A DNA stretch of 64,000 bases. It comes from Hyphomicrobiales bacterium (lineage in GTDB: Bacteria; Pseudomonadota; Alphaproteobacteria; Rhizobiales; Rhizobiaceae). The notes under the pieces were generated by a model. That model did no database searches, was not told the DNA's origin, and saw nothing but the letters and a program-made list of their open reading frames with translations. Position numbers and translations under genes: made by a program. Where the stretch lies: contig UCFC01000030.1 in the NCBI GenBank assembly GCA_900471515.1, positions 1 to 64,000 on the forward strand, given 5' to 3'. Below, piece after piece: positions 52,962 to 62,167 of the stretch (its first letter is position 1; each line of letters starts with the position of its first letter).

Positions 52962-54038
52962 TCAATTGACCGCCGTTACCGTGAAACCCTGCCGGCGCAG
53001 CAGTTCGACGACGCCATCCTTGCCCGGCAGGTGCAGGGCGCCGACGGCCATGAAGACATTGCCGTTGGCGAGAATGGGGGCGGCGCGCTCGGCCATTACC
53101 TTGTTGCGGTCGAGGATGATGCGCTGCTCGAAGGCAGCGTAGTCGCTGTCCTCGTCGCTGCCTTCGGGCGTCACGGTCTTCAGCATCGGCATGGTCATGC
53201 CGATGTCGCCGGAGAGATAGATATCGGTCATGGTCTCGACGACGTCGTTCATCTTGGCTCCAAGCTCCAGCGTCTCGATCAGCGACTTCAGATGAAATTC
53301 GACCGGCAGTTCGGCCATGGCCTGCAGCTGCTCGGCCAGGGTTTCCAGGCCCTTGACCTGTTTGCCTTCGGCAGCCGCATCGGCGGCGATCTTCTGGTCC
53401 AGGAACTGGACGCCCTTTGCCTTGCGGGAGATCTCGCAGGCGGGCAGCGCCACGGCGCTCGAAATCATCCAGGGGCGCATGCGGGACACGGCGGAGAGCG
53501 GGATGCCACGCTGCTTCAGGCCGGCTTCGAGACGGCTGTAATCTTCAGGTGAGAGAAGCTTGTCGATGGTGGTCCCGTCCGTGAACATCATCAGGTCGGG
53601 CTTCATCAGAAGGGCGGCCGTTGCTTTCTTCTCGTCGAGGATTTCGTCGGATTCGATGACGATCGTGTCGGCGCCGTCATGGGCAAGCTGCGCACGTGTC
53701 GGCAGGTTCAGGACACGCGGATCGGTAACATGCATGGTGCCGAGCAGCCAGGACGGCCTGACGCCCGGTTTTTCGATCTTCCAGAAAATACCTTTGCCGT
53801 TGGGCGTCGCATCCGCTTCCTTCACGGCTTCGGCATAGCGGGCAGGATCGTTCTGCTGCAGTTCGGTGAGCAGGTTTTTCCCGGTGCAGCCGTCTTCCGC
53901 AGCATCGGCCGGCGTGACGGAAAAGACGGCGGCGAGCAATGCGGCGGCGAGCAGCACATGAAAGGCCGCCGCGAGCCAGAGCAGGATATTGCCCGGCTGG
54001 ACGATGTGAAAGGTCCGGTGGCCGATGGAAATGGTCAT
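52962..54038 (-). CDS. TraB/GumN family protein
   Basis: 358 residues with a signal/anchor helix at about 18-42, followed by a TraB/GumN domain: LLGTMHVTDP near 97-106 and C-terminal VGALHLPGKDGVVELLRRQGF, the two GxxH metal sites of this EreA/ChaN-like fold. Members are putative metalloproteases. Alone downstream of xerC on the same strand. Confidence 0.88.
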   Translation of the reverse strand: MTISIGHRTFHIVQPGNILLWLAAAFHVLLAAALLAAVFSVTPADAAEDGCTGKNLLTELQQNDPARYAEAVKEADATPNGKGIFWKIEKPGVRPSWLLGTMHVTDPRVLNLPTRAQLAHDGADTIVIESDEILDEKKATAALLMKPDLMMFTDGTTIDKLLSPEDYSRLEAGLKQRGIPLSAVSRMRPWMISSAVALPACEISRKAKGVQFLDQKIAADAAAEGKQVKGLETLAEQLQAMAELPVEFHLKSLIETLELGAKMNDVVETMTDIYLSGDIGMTMPMLKTVTPEGSDEDSDYAAFEQRIILDRNKVMAERAAPILANGNVFMAVGALHLPGKDGVVELLRRQGFTVTAVN

Positions 54039-54125
54039 GCTGGTAATCCGGTCACAAGTGCTTCAAGTCTCATGCTCTACGCCGGGCTTGCGCATATTCC
54101 TTTAAGAGACAGTGTTAACGAAGGA

Positions 54126-55061
54126 TTACGCGCGAGGATGCGCCTTATCATACACTTCAAGAAGCCGGGATGCATCGACGCCGGTATAGACCTGCGTGGT
54201 GGAGAGGCTGGCATGGCCGAGCAGTTCCTGAATGGTGCGCAGGTCGCCGCCACCGGCCAGCAGATGCGTGGCGAAGGAGTGACGCAGCGCGTGCGGGGTG
54301 GCGCTCTCCGGCAAGCCAAAGGCACTGCGCAACTTCTGCATGGCGCGCTGGATGATGGCAGGCTGCAGCTTGCCCCCACGGGCGCCGCGAAACAGCGGCT
54401 CGCCCTCGTCAAGATCGAAGGGGCAGAGCTGCCTGTATTTGTCGACGGCTTCGAAAACGATAGGCAGCAACGGAACGAGGCGCGTCTTGTCGCCTTTTCC
54501 GGTCATGCGCAGCGTCGTTGTCCCGGCCCTGATATCGGCGGGGGTCAGGTCGAGCGCTTCGGAAATGCGCATGCCGCAGCCATAGAGCAGCGTCATGACC
54601 GCCGCATCACGGGCGGCAATCCACGGTTCGTCGTGAAGCTGCGCATCGCTGCTGACGACGGCAATCGCCTGCCTGTCCGACAGGGGCTTCGGAAGAGATT
54701 TCGGCTGCTTCGGCGAGCGGATCGCAGCGGCGCCCGCCGCGTTGACCAGGCCCTTGCGTTCCAGGTGCCGCAGGAGCGAGCGAAGGCCGGCAAGGTTACG
54801 GCCGAGCGAGCGGGCGCCGGCTCCGTCCCGTCGGCGGGCGGCCAGAAAGGCGCGAAAATCAGCCGGGCGCAGCGTCTCGATGTCGCGCAGCGTCGCCGGA
54901 CCGCCGAGATGGCCGGTCAAAAAGGTCAGGAACTGGCGTGTATCGCGCTCATAGGCATCGAGCGTATGTCCGGAGAGGCGGCGTTCGCGCGCGAGATTTT
55001 CGAGCCACGCGCTGCGCTCCGCGATCAGTTGTGGATCGGCGATGATCAGAAGTTCATTCAC
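54126..55061 (-). CDS. xerC: Tyrosine recombinase XerC
   Basis: 311 residues from GTG at 55061 (MNELLI); TTG at 55097 would add 12 residues without a ribosome site. N-terminal SAM-like core-binding domain; catalytic Arg in CGMRISEAL, Lys in GKGDKTR, HALRHSFATH (His-x-x-Arg), LLGHASLSTTQVYT (His and Tyr). It resolves chromosome dimers at dif with XerD. It stands next to priA-region replication genes; no adjacent integron or phage. Confidence 0.9.
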   Translation of the reverse strand: MNELLIIADPQLIAERSAWLENLARERRLSGHTLDAYERDTRQFLTFLTGHLGGPATLRDIETLRPADFRAFLAARRRDGAGARSLGRNLAGLRSLLRHLERKGLVNAAGAAAIRSPKQPKSLPKPLSDRQAIAVVSSDAQLHDEPWIAARDAAVMTLLYGCGMRISEALDLTPADIRAGTTTLRMTGKGDKTRLVPLLPIVFEAVDKYRQLCPFDLDEGEPLFRGARGGKLQPAIIQRAMQKLRSAFGLPESATPHALRHSFATHLLAGGGDLRTIQELLGHASLSTTQVYTGVDASRLLEVYDKAHPRA

Positions 55062-55204
55062 GGACGTGGCTCTTGAATTTGATTTCCCTGACGCCAATTC
55101 TGAAACAGTGGCGTTATGGAATTGCTAATGCTTGCCAAGCCCTTGTCATGTATCGATCATAATTCACTGAGATAGCTTATAGCTTCCATAAGACAGGAAT
55201 TTTT

Positions 55205-56146
55205 ATGGCACGGCGCGACACCATGACGGCTTTCGGACAGCTTGCGGAAGCGATCGCCCTGGTCTCTCATGGAAAACCCGGCCATATCGTCGATACGTTG
55301 ATCGCCGAGCGAGGGCAGAAGATCGTCCGCCATCCGCTCTGGCCTGTCATGCGGCCGTTTCTCTACACGCTGCTGCGCTACAACAAGGCGATCGAATTCG
55401 CCAACGATGTGGCCAACATGCCGGGCTTCCAGTCGTTCGAATATATGAGCAACCTGCTGAAGCTGGATATCAACGTTACCAATGCCGAGCGCATTCCTGC
55501 CTCCGGCGGCTTCATCCTCGTCAGCAATCACCCGACCGGCATTGCCGACGGCGTGGCCGTCTTCGATCTCCTGAAGACGCGCCGACCGGACATGATGTTC
55601 TTTGCCAATCGTGATGCGGTACGTGTCAATCCGCGCTTTGCGGAAATGATCATTCCGGTCGAGTGGCGCGAGGAGTTCAAGAGCAAGCTCAAGACGCGCG
55701 AGACGCTGCAGCTGACCAACCATGCGGTGAAGGAAGGCAAGGCGACCGTGCTATTCCCTTCAGGTCGCATCGCCTATTGGGCGAACGGGCGGCTGAACGA
55801 GCGGCCCTGGAAAACCTCTGCGGTCGGCCTTGCCCGCAAATACGGTCTGCCGATCCTTCCCGTTCACATGACGGCACGCAATTCCGGCCTGTTCTACTGG
55901 TTCGCCAAATGGTCGACCGAGCTGCGCGACATGACGGTCTTCCACGAGCTTCTGAACAAGAAGGGCGATCGTTTCGATTTCGTGATCGGCAATCTCATTC
56001 CCGCCGAACAGCTCGACGGCGACCTGAACGAAGTGACGAAGGCGCTGGAAAAGCACACAATCCGCGATATGGCTACAGATGGAGATGCGCAGTTCGTGCC
56101 GGTCTCCGATCCGTCTGCGCAACCGGCTGAATCCGTGGCCGTCTGA
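55205..56146 (+). CDS. PlsC-like lysophospholipid acyltransferase family protein
   Basis: 313 residues, soluble-looking. Motif I is SNHPTGIADG (His109-Asp115), the His-x5-Asp form seen in COG3176-like acyltransferases rather than the His-x4-Asp of classical PlsC; a later block VLFPSGRIAYW resembles the FPEG-type motif III and PILPVHM motif IV. Likely transfers acyl chains to a lipid; substrate unknown. Confidence 0.8.
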   Translation: MARRDTMTAFGQLAEAIALVSHGKPGHIVDTLIAERGQKIVRHPLWPVMRPFLYTLLRYNKAIEFANDVANMPGFQSFEYMSNLLKLDINVTNAERIPASGGFILVSNHPTGIADGVAVFDLLKTRRPDMMFFANRDAVRVNPRFAEMIIPVEWREEFKSKLKTRETLQLTNHAVKEGKATVLFPSGRIAYWANGRLNERPWKTSAVGLARKYGLPILPVHMTARNSGLFYWFAKWSTELRDMTVFHELLNKKGDRFDFVIGNLIPAEQLDGDLNEVTKALEKHTIRDMATDGDAQFVPVSDPSAQPAESVAV

Positions 56147-56194
56147 CCTCTTTATGGTTCCATTTTGCCGCCGTTGCGGGCATGGTCTGGCGCA

Positions 56195-58411
56195 ATGAGC
56201 ACAGATTCGTCCGATCTCTTTGGCGCGCTTTTCGAGGCTCCGCCCGCGAACCGTACGGTTCCGGTGCTGGTGCCGATGCCGGCGCCGAAAGCCTATTCCT
56301 ATTCGGTGCCTGAAGGCATGGCTGTCGAGCCCGGCTCGGTCGTGCAGGTGCCGCTCGGGCCGCGCCAGGTGATCGGCGTCGTCTGGGATGGCGGCGAGGA
56401 CGGTGTCGATCCCAAGAAGCTCCGGCCGATCACCCATGTCTTCGATTGCCCGCCGCTCAACAAGGAGATGCGGGATTTTATCGACTGGGTGGCTGCCTAC
56501 ACGCTTTCGCCGCCGGGACTGGTGGCGCGCATGGCACTGAGGGCGCCGAACGCCTTCGAGCCCGAGCCGATGGTGGAAGGATTGCGTTTCGTCGGCGGCG
56601 AGCCGGAAAGGATGACGCCGGCGCGCGCCCGCGTGCTCGATGCAGCCGCCGACGCGCCATCCTGGACGCGCATCGGCCTTGCCCATGCTGCCGGGGTCTC
56701 CACCAGCGTCGTCGACGGGCTGGTCGCGCAGGGCATATTCGAGACGATCTTCCTGCCGCCGCCGCCCGTCGTCGCCAGGCCCGATCCGGACTTTGTCGCT
56801 TCCCGCCTCGAAGGCCCGCAGAAGGAGGCGGCAGAGGAAATTCTGGACGAAGTGCGCAGGGGCGAATTCGCGGTCTCGCTGATCGACGGCGTGACCGGTT
56901 CGGGCAAGACCGAGGTCTATTTCGAGGCGATTGCCGAGACGTTGAGACGCGGCAAGCAGGTGCTGATCCTGCTGCCGGAAATCGCGCTGACGGCAAGCTT
57001 CCTCGAACGCTTTCAGGATCGTTTCGGTGCGAAACCTGCCGAATGGCATTCCGATCTTGCGCCGCGTATGCGCGAAAAGGTCTGGCGGCAGGCGGTAACG
57101 GGCGAGGTACGGGTCGTTGCCGGCGCGCGCTCGGCGCTGTTCCTGCCCTTCGAAGATCTCGGCCTCATCATTGTCGACGAAGAGCATGATCCTGCCTACA
57201 AGCAGGAGGATCGCGTCTATTACAACGCGCGCGACATGGCGGTCGTCCGCGCACGGATCGGCGATTTTCCGGTCGTGCTCGTTTCGGCGACGCCTTCGGT
57301 CGAAAGCCAGGTCAATGGCCAGAGCGGACGCTACAGCACGATCCATCTGCCGACGCGTTTCGGCGATGCGGCACTACCCGACCTGCATCTGATCGACATG
57401 CGGCGCCATGCGCCGGAGCGCGGCGGCTTCCTCTCGCCGGTGCTGATCCGGGCGATTGGCAAAACGGTGGAAAAGGGTCAGCAGGCGCTGCTCTTCCTCA
57501 ACCGCCGCGGCTATGCGCCGTTGACGCTCTGCCGTGTCTGCGGCCACCGGTTCCAGTGCCCGCAATGTTCCAGCTGGCTGGTGGAGCATCGCTTCCGCCG
57601 GCAGCTGCAATGCCATCAGTGCGGCCATAACGAGCCGACACCGGAGGCCTGCCCGGAATGCGGGACGCTCGACCATCTCGTCGCTTGCGGGCCGGGCGTG
57701 GAGCGTATCGCCGAAGAGGTGGAACGGCATTTTCCCGACGCACGCACTATCGTGCTTTCTTCCGACATCATGGGCGGCGTGAAACGGCTGCGGCTGGAGC
57801 TGGATGCCATCGCCAAGGGGGAGGCGGATATCGTCATCGGCACGCAGCTCGTCGCCAAGGGGCACAACTTTCCGCTGATGACGCTGGTCGGCATCGTCGA
57901 TGCCGACCTCGGTCTCGCAAACGGCGATCCCCGCGCGGCAGAGCGGACCTACCAGCTTCTGTCGCAGGTTACCGGCCGTGCCGGCCGAACGGGCCTGAAG
58001 AGCCACGGCCTGCTGCAGACCTACCAGCCGCAGCACCCTGTCATGCAGGCGATCGTTTCCGGCGATGCGCAGGCCTTTTACGACCGCGAAATCAGCGAAC
58101 GCGAGCGTGCGGCGCTGCCGCCGTTCGGCAGGCTCGCCTCCATCATCGTTTCGGCCGACACGCGCCACGATGCGGAAAACCATGCGCGTGGCATGCGCAA
58201 CGCCGCACCGCAGGTGGCGGGCATTTCCGTTCTCGGGCCGGCGGAGGCGCCGCTGGCGCTGGTGCGCGGGCGCCATCGCTTCCGCCTGCTGGTGCACGGG
58301 CGCCGCAATTCCGACATGCAGGCCTATCTTCGCGCATTGCTGTCGCAATCGCCGAAAGAGCGCGGTTCGGTTCAGGTGCAGCTCGATATCGATCCGCAGA
58401 GCTTCCTGTAG
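56195..58411 (+). CDS. priA: Primosomal protein N' (PriA helicase)
   Basis: 738 residues from the ATG at 56195. Walker A GVTGSGKTE near 233-241, DEEH box at about 329-332, and the two zinc sites CRVCGHRFQCPQC and CHQCG...CPECG. It restarts replication at stalled forks. Length is normal for alphaproteobacteria. Confidence 0.96.
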   Translation: MSTDSSDLFGALFEAPPANRTVPVLVPMPAPKAYSYSVPEGMAVEPGSVVQVPLGPRQVIGVVWDGGEDGVDPKKLRPITHVFDCPPLNKEMRDFIDWVAAYTLSPPGLVARMALRAPNAFEPEPMVEGLRFVGGEPERMTPARARVLDAAADAPSWTRIGLAHAAGVSTSVVDGLVAQGIFETIFLPPPPVVARPDPDFVASRLEGPQKEAAEEILDEVRRGEFAVSLIDGVTGSGKTEVYFEAIAETLRRGKQVLILLPEIALTASFLERFQDRFGAKPAEWHSDLAPRMREKVWRQAVTGEVRVVAGARSALFLPFEDLGLIIVDEEHDPAYKQEDRVYYNARDMAVVRARIGDFPVVLVSATPSVESQVNGQSGRYSTIHLPTRFGDAALPDLHLIDMRRHAPERGGFLSPVLIRAIGKTVEKGQQALLFLNRRGYAPLTLCRVCGHRFQCPQCSSWLVEHRFRRQLQCHQCGHNEPTPEACPECGTLDHLVACGPGVERIAEEVERHFPDARTIVLSSDIMGGVKRLRLELDAIAKGEADIVIGTQLVAKGHNFPLMTLVGIVDADLGLANGDPRAAERTYQLLSQVTGRAGRTGLKSHGLLQTYQPQHPVMQAIVSGDAQAFYDREISERERAALPPFGRLASIIVSADTRHDAENHARGMRNAAPQVAGISVLGPAEAPLALVRGRHRFRLLVHGRRNSDMQAYLRALLSQSPKERGSVQVQLDIDPQSFL

Positions 58412-58490
58412 ATCATTGACATCTCGACGTTTCCGGATGCCGCCGATCATGGCATAAACGCAGAATCAGGCGATGAATCGGGGGCGAGGC

Positions 58491-58880
58491 ATGGAGTTCT
58501 ACTTTCCGACGGAATTTGGCGAGCAGCTTGCCTTTGGTGCGGCGGCCTTCACCGCACTCGCCGGCTTCGTCATCATGTTCGCGCCCGGTCTCGCCATGCG
58601 GACCCTCGGCCTGGCGCCGCGCGGCGAGCGGCGCGAAGGCTTCAGCGAAGTCCGCTCCATGGGCGGCCTCTATCTCGGTCTCGGTATTGCCGCGATCATG
58701 CTCGCGCAAGACTGGACTTATTTGGCCCTCGGGGCAGCCTTCGCGATGGCTGCTTTTGCACGCATTATCTCGATCCTGTCTGATGAGGGGAGCACGCTCC
58801 TCAACTATTTACTTCTGGTTGTGCAGGCGATCGTCGCGGCGCTGCCGCTGCTCTATGTGTTCGGCTTCCTGCAAGGCTGA
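58491..58880 (+). CDS. Small four-helix membrane protein, DUF4345-like
   Basis: 129 residues from the ATG at 58491 (GGGGCGAGG just upstream; 58473 alternative). Four hydrophobic segments and RSMGGLYLGLGIA after an acidic turn (EGFSEVRS) recall DUF4345 proteins. Function unknown. Same strand as priA and atp, but the structured 255-bp gap that follows probably isolates it from the atp operon. Confidence 0.8.
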   Translation: MEFYFPTEFGEQLAFGAAAFTALAGFVIMFAPGLAMRTLGLAPRGERREGFSEVRSMGGLYLGLGIAAIMLAQDWTYLALGAAFAMAAFARIISILSDEGSTLLNYLLLVVQAIVAALPLLYVFGFLQG

Positions 58881-58964
58881 TCCAGAGCTGAAATTAAAGC
58901 GTTTCGCAGGCCGCTTTCTGGTGTTTCCGTAATTTTGCTGACAGAAAATCATGCGAAACACGTA

Positions 58965-59119
58965 TTCGGACGTTACGCGTGTTGCGAGTCCGAACATCCT
59001 ATGTTAGACGGACCCCGAATTTCGGAAGAAGCAAGAGGCTTCTCTTGCGATTTCTGGGGGAAATCAAAACGAATTCAAAGTCATAGGTTCGGCGCCCGCC
59101 GAAAGTCCGATTTTGAATT
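58965..59119 (+). ncRNA. Highly folded leader of the atpHAGDC operon
   Basis: Five successive dyads fill the 5' side of atpH: TTCGGAC/GTCCGAA (58965-58994); CCGAATTTCGG (59015-59025); GCAAGAG-GCTT-CTCTTGC (59031-59048); GATTTC-TGGGG-GAAATC (59049-59065); and a nested AATTCAAA...TTTGAATT (59072-59119) around TTCGGC-GCCC-GCCGAA (59088-59103). The last ends 7 bp before the ribosome site AGGGA (59126-59130). It is presumed to be transcribed as leader; that is inference. Confidence 0.55.
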
Positions 59120-59135
59120 GAAATCAGGGAAATTT

Positions 59136-59702
59136 GTGCCCGTGGCAGACACGTCCCAGCTTACTTCTGGTGTTGCAGAGCGCTATGCCTCGTCGCTTTT
59201 CGAGCTGGCGCTCGAAGAGGGCGCCGTCGACAGCGTTACCGCCGATCTCGACCGGTTCCAGGCCATGCTGGATGAAAGCGACGACCTGAAGCGCTTTGTC
59301 CTCAGCCCGGTTTTCTCTGCGGAAGACCAACTCAAGGGTATCGTGGCGATCAGCGAAAAGGCTGGCATTTCTGGCTTCTTCGCCAATTTCCTGAAGGTCG
59401 TGGCGCGTAACCGCCGCCTGTTTGCCCTGCCGGGCATGATCAAGGCCTTCCGGGTGATCGCTGCCAACCATCGCGGCGAAATTTCTGCCGAAGTCACTTC
59501 GGCTCATGCTCTTTCTGCAGAGCAGGAAAATGAATTGAAGGCGGCGCTGAAGGGCGTCACCGGCAAAGACGTGGCAATTGCTGTCACGGTTGATCCGTCA
59601 ATTCTTGGTGGTCTGATCGTCAAGGTCGGGTCCCGTCAGATTGATACGTCTCTTCGTACCAAACTCTCTACCCTTAAGCTTGCATTGAAAGAGGTCGGCT
59701 GA
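59136..59702 (+). CDS. atpH: F1 ATP synthase subunit delta
   Basis: 188 residues from GTG at 59136 (MPVADTSQLTSGVAERYASSLFELA), 5 nt after AGGGA; GTG at 59142 is possible. Delta/OSCP fold with the conserved GGLIVKVGSRQIDTSLRTKL end. It holds the stator to F1. First gene of the F1-only operon; Fo genes are elsewhere, as in other Rhizobiales. Its last base is shared with atpA start. Confidence 0.96.
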   Translation: MPVADTSQLTSGVAERYASSLFELALEEGAVDSVTADLDRFQAMLDESDDLKRFVLSPVFSAEDQLKGIVAISEKAGISGFFANFLKVVARNRRLFALPGMIKAFRVIAANHRGEISAEVTSAHALSAEQENELKAALKGVTGKDVAIAVTVDPSILGGLIVKVGSRQIDTSLRTKLSTLKLALKEVG

Positions 59703-61231
59703 TGGATATCCGCGCTGCGGAAATTTCCGCAATTCTTAAAGACCAGATCAAGAACTTCGGCAAAGAGGCAGAAGTCTCGGAAGTCGGCCAGGTTCTCTCC
59801 GTTGGTGACGGTATCGCTCGCGTTTATGGCCTGGACAATGTTCAGGCTGGTGAAATGGTCGAGTTTCCCGGCGGCATCCGCGGCATGGCGCTCAACCTTG
59901 AGTCCGACAATGTCGGTGTCGTTATTTTCGGCTCCGACCGCGACATCAAGGAAGGCGACACCGTAAAGCGTACCGGCGCGATCGTCGACGTTCCGGTCGG
60001 TCCGGAACTGCTCGGCCGCGTTGTCGACGCTCTCGGCAACCCGATCGACGGCAAAGGCCCGATCAATGCGACCCGCCGTGCGCGCGTCGACGTCAAGGCT
60101 CCGGGCATCATCCCGCGCAAGTCGGTTCATGAGCCGATGTCGACCGGCCTCAAGGCTATCGACGCGCTCATTCCGGTTGGCCGCGGCCAGCGCGAGCTCG
60201 TCATCGGCGACCGCCAGACCGGCAAGACCGCCATCATTCTCGATACGTTCCTGAACCAGAAGCCGATCCATGACAACGGCCCGGATCAGGACAAGCTGTT
60301 CTGCGTCTACGTCGCCGTCGGCCAGAAGCGCTCCACTGTCGCCCAGTTCGTCAAGGTTCTGGAAGAGCGCGGTGCGCTGAAGTACTCGATCGTCGTTGCC
60401 GCGACCGCTTCCGATCCGGCTCCGATGCAGTTCCTCGCTCCGTTCGCAGGCTGCGCAATGGGCGAATACTTCCGTGACAACGCCCAGCACGCGCTGATCG
60501 GCTACGACGACCTGTCCAAACAGGCTGTCGCTTACCGCCAGATGTCGCTGCTGCTGCGCCGCCCGCCGGGCCGCGAAGCCTATCCGGGCGACGTTTTCTA
60601 CCTGCATTCGCGTCTCCTCGAGCGCGCTGCAAAGATGAACGACGACAAGGGCGCTGGTTCGCTCACCGCTCTGCCGGTCATCGAAACGCAGGGCAATGAC
60701 GTTTCGGCCTTCATTCCGACCAACGTGATCTCGATCACCGACGGTCAGATCTTCCTCGAAACCGACCTGTTCTACCAGGGTATCCGTCCGGCCGTTAACG
60801 TCGGCCTGTCGGTTTCCCGCGTCGGTTCCTCGGCTCAGATCAAGGCGATGAAGCAGGTTGCCGGTTCGATCAAGGGCGAACTCGCCCAGTATCGTGAAAT
60901 GGCCGCCTTCGCCCAGTTCGGTTCGGATCTCGACGCTGCGACGCAGCGCCTGCTGAACCGCGGTGCGCGCCTGACCGAACTCCTGAAGCAGCCGCAGTTC
61001 TCGCCGCTGAAGACGGAAGAGCAGGTCGCCGTGATCTTCGCCGGCGTCAACGGCTACCTCGACAAGCTGCCGGTTGCTCAGGTTGGCAAGTTCGAACAGG
61101 GCCTGTTGTCCTACCTGCGTTCGGAAGGCTCCGCCATCCTCGATGCGATCCGCACGGAAAAGGCTATCAGCGACGCGACGAAGGGCAAGCTCACCGCTGC
61201 TCTCGACAGCTTCGCCAAGTCTTTCCAGTAA
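59702..61231 (+). CDS. atpA: F1 ATP synthase subunit alpha
   Basis: 509 residues. P-loop GDRQTGKT at 169-176 (Lys175), and PAVNVGLSVSRVGSSAQIKAM near 368-388, with the catalytic arginine finger. Non-catalytic nucleotide sites of the alpha3-beta3 head. ATG overlaps the atpH TGA (TGATG). Confidence 0.98.
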   Translation: MDIRAAEISAILKDQIKNFGKEAEVSEVGQVLSVGDGIARVYGLDNVQAGEMVEFPGGIRGMALNLESDNVGVVIFGSDRDIKEGDTVKRTGAIVDVPVGPELLGRVVDALGNPIDGKGPINATRRARVDVKAPGIIPRKSVHEPMSTGLKAIDALIPVGRGQRELVIGDRQTGKTAIILDTFLNQKPIHDNGPDQDKLFCVYVAVGQKRSTVAQFVKVLEERGALKYSIVVAATASDPAPMQFLAPFAGCAMGEYFRDNAQHALIGYDDLSKQAVAYRQMSLLLRRPPGREAYPGDVFYLHSRLLERAAKMNDDKGAGSLTALPVIETQGNDVSAFIPTNVISITDGQIFLETDLFYQGIRPAVNVGLSVSRVGSSAQIKAMKQVAGSIKGELAQYREMAAFAQFGSDLDAATQRLLNRGARLTELLKQPQFSPLKTEEQVAVIFAGVNGYLDKLPVAQVGKFEQGLLSYLRSEGSAILDAIRTEKAISDATKGKLTAALDSFAKSFQ

Positions 61232-61259
61232 TCGGACCTTAGGTTAGGACGGATAACGG

Positions 61260-62144
61260 ATGCCTTCACTTAAGGATCTGAAAAACCGGATCGCCTCCGT
61301 CAAGGCGACGCAGAAGATCACCAAGGCGATGAAAATGGTCGCTGCGGCGAAGCTTCGGCGCGCCCAGGAGGCGGCCGAGGCCGCCCGGCCTTACTCGCAG
61401 CGCATGAATGCGGTCCTGGCGAACATCGCCAAGGCCGTCACCGATGCGGACGGCGCGCCGGTCCTGATGACCGGCACGGGCAAGGACCAGGTTCACCTGC
61501 TCGTCGTCTGCACGGCCGAACGCGGCCTGTGCGGCGGCTTCAACTCGCAGATCGCCCGCTTCGCGCGCGACCACGTTCGCAAGCTGGTGGCCGAAGGCAA
61601 GACGGTGAAGATCTTCACCGTCGGCAAGAAGGGCTACGACATCCTGCGCCGCGAATTCGCGTCGATGATTGTCGAGCGCAAGGAACTGCGCGAAGTCAAG
61701 AAAATCGGGTTCGAGAATGCCGACCAGATCGGCAAGCGTATCATCGAGATGTTCGAGGCCGGCGAATTCGACGTCTGCACGCTGTTCTACTCGGAATTCA
61801 AGTCGGTGATCAGCCAGGTTCCGACCGCGCAGCAGCTCATCCCGGCCAAGGCCCCGGAAGCCAGCGCCGAGGATGCAGACCACGCCGGCGCGGTCTACGA
61901 ATACGAGCCGGATCCGGCGTCGATCCTCGACGAGCTGATCCCGCGCAACATCTCCGTTCAGGTCTTCCGCGCTCTCCTCGAGAACGTTGCCGGCGAAATG
62001 GGCGCCAAGATGAGTGCGATGGACAATGCGACGCGCAATGCTGGTGAGATGATCAACAAGCTGACGCTGAGCTACAACCGTCAGCGTCAGGCGCAGATCA
62101 CCAAGGAACTGATTGAAATCATTTCGGGCGCGGAAGCGCTCTGA
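61260..62144 (+). CDS. atpG: F1 ATP synthase subunit gamma
   Basis: 294 residues. N-terminal MPSLKDLKNRIASVKATQKITKAMKMVAAAKLRRAQ and C-terminal MDNATRNAGEMINKLTLSYNRQRQAQITKELIEIISGAEAL are the gamma coiled-coil halves. Rotary shaft. Contains an acidic insert (EASAEDADHAGAVYEYEPDP) near 200 of the alphaproteobacterial type. Confidence 0.98.
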   Translation: MPSLKDLKNRIASVKATQKITKAMKMVAAAKLRRAQEAAEAARPYSQRMNAVLANIAKAVTDADGAPVLMTGTGKDQVHLLVVCTAERGLCGGFNSQIARFARDHVRKLVAEGKTVKIFTVGKKGYDILRREFASMIVERKELREVKKIGFENADQIGKRIIEMFEAGEFDVCTLFYSEFKSVISQVPTAQQLIPAKAPEASAEDADHAGAVYEYEPDPASILDELIPRNISVQVFRALLENVAGEMGAKMSAMDNATRNAGEMINKLTLSYNRQRQAQITKELIEIISGAEAL

Positions 62145-62167
62145 GTTAGGGAAAAGAGGGTAAGAAA

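Noticed and set aside
58901..58959. Inverted repeat GTTTCGCA/TGCGAAAC as terminator for the DUF4345-like gene
   Set aside because: Arms are 43 bp apart and no T-tract follows; chance or part of the atp upstream region is as likely.
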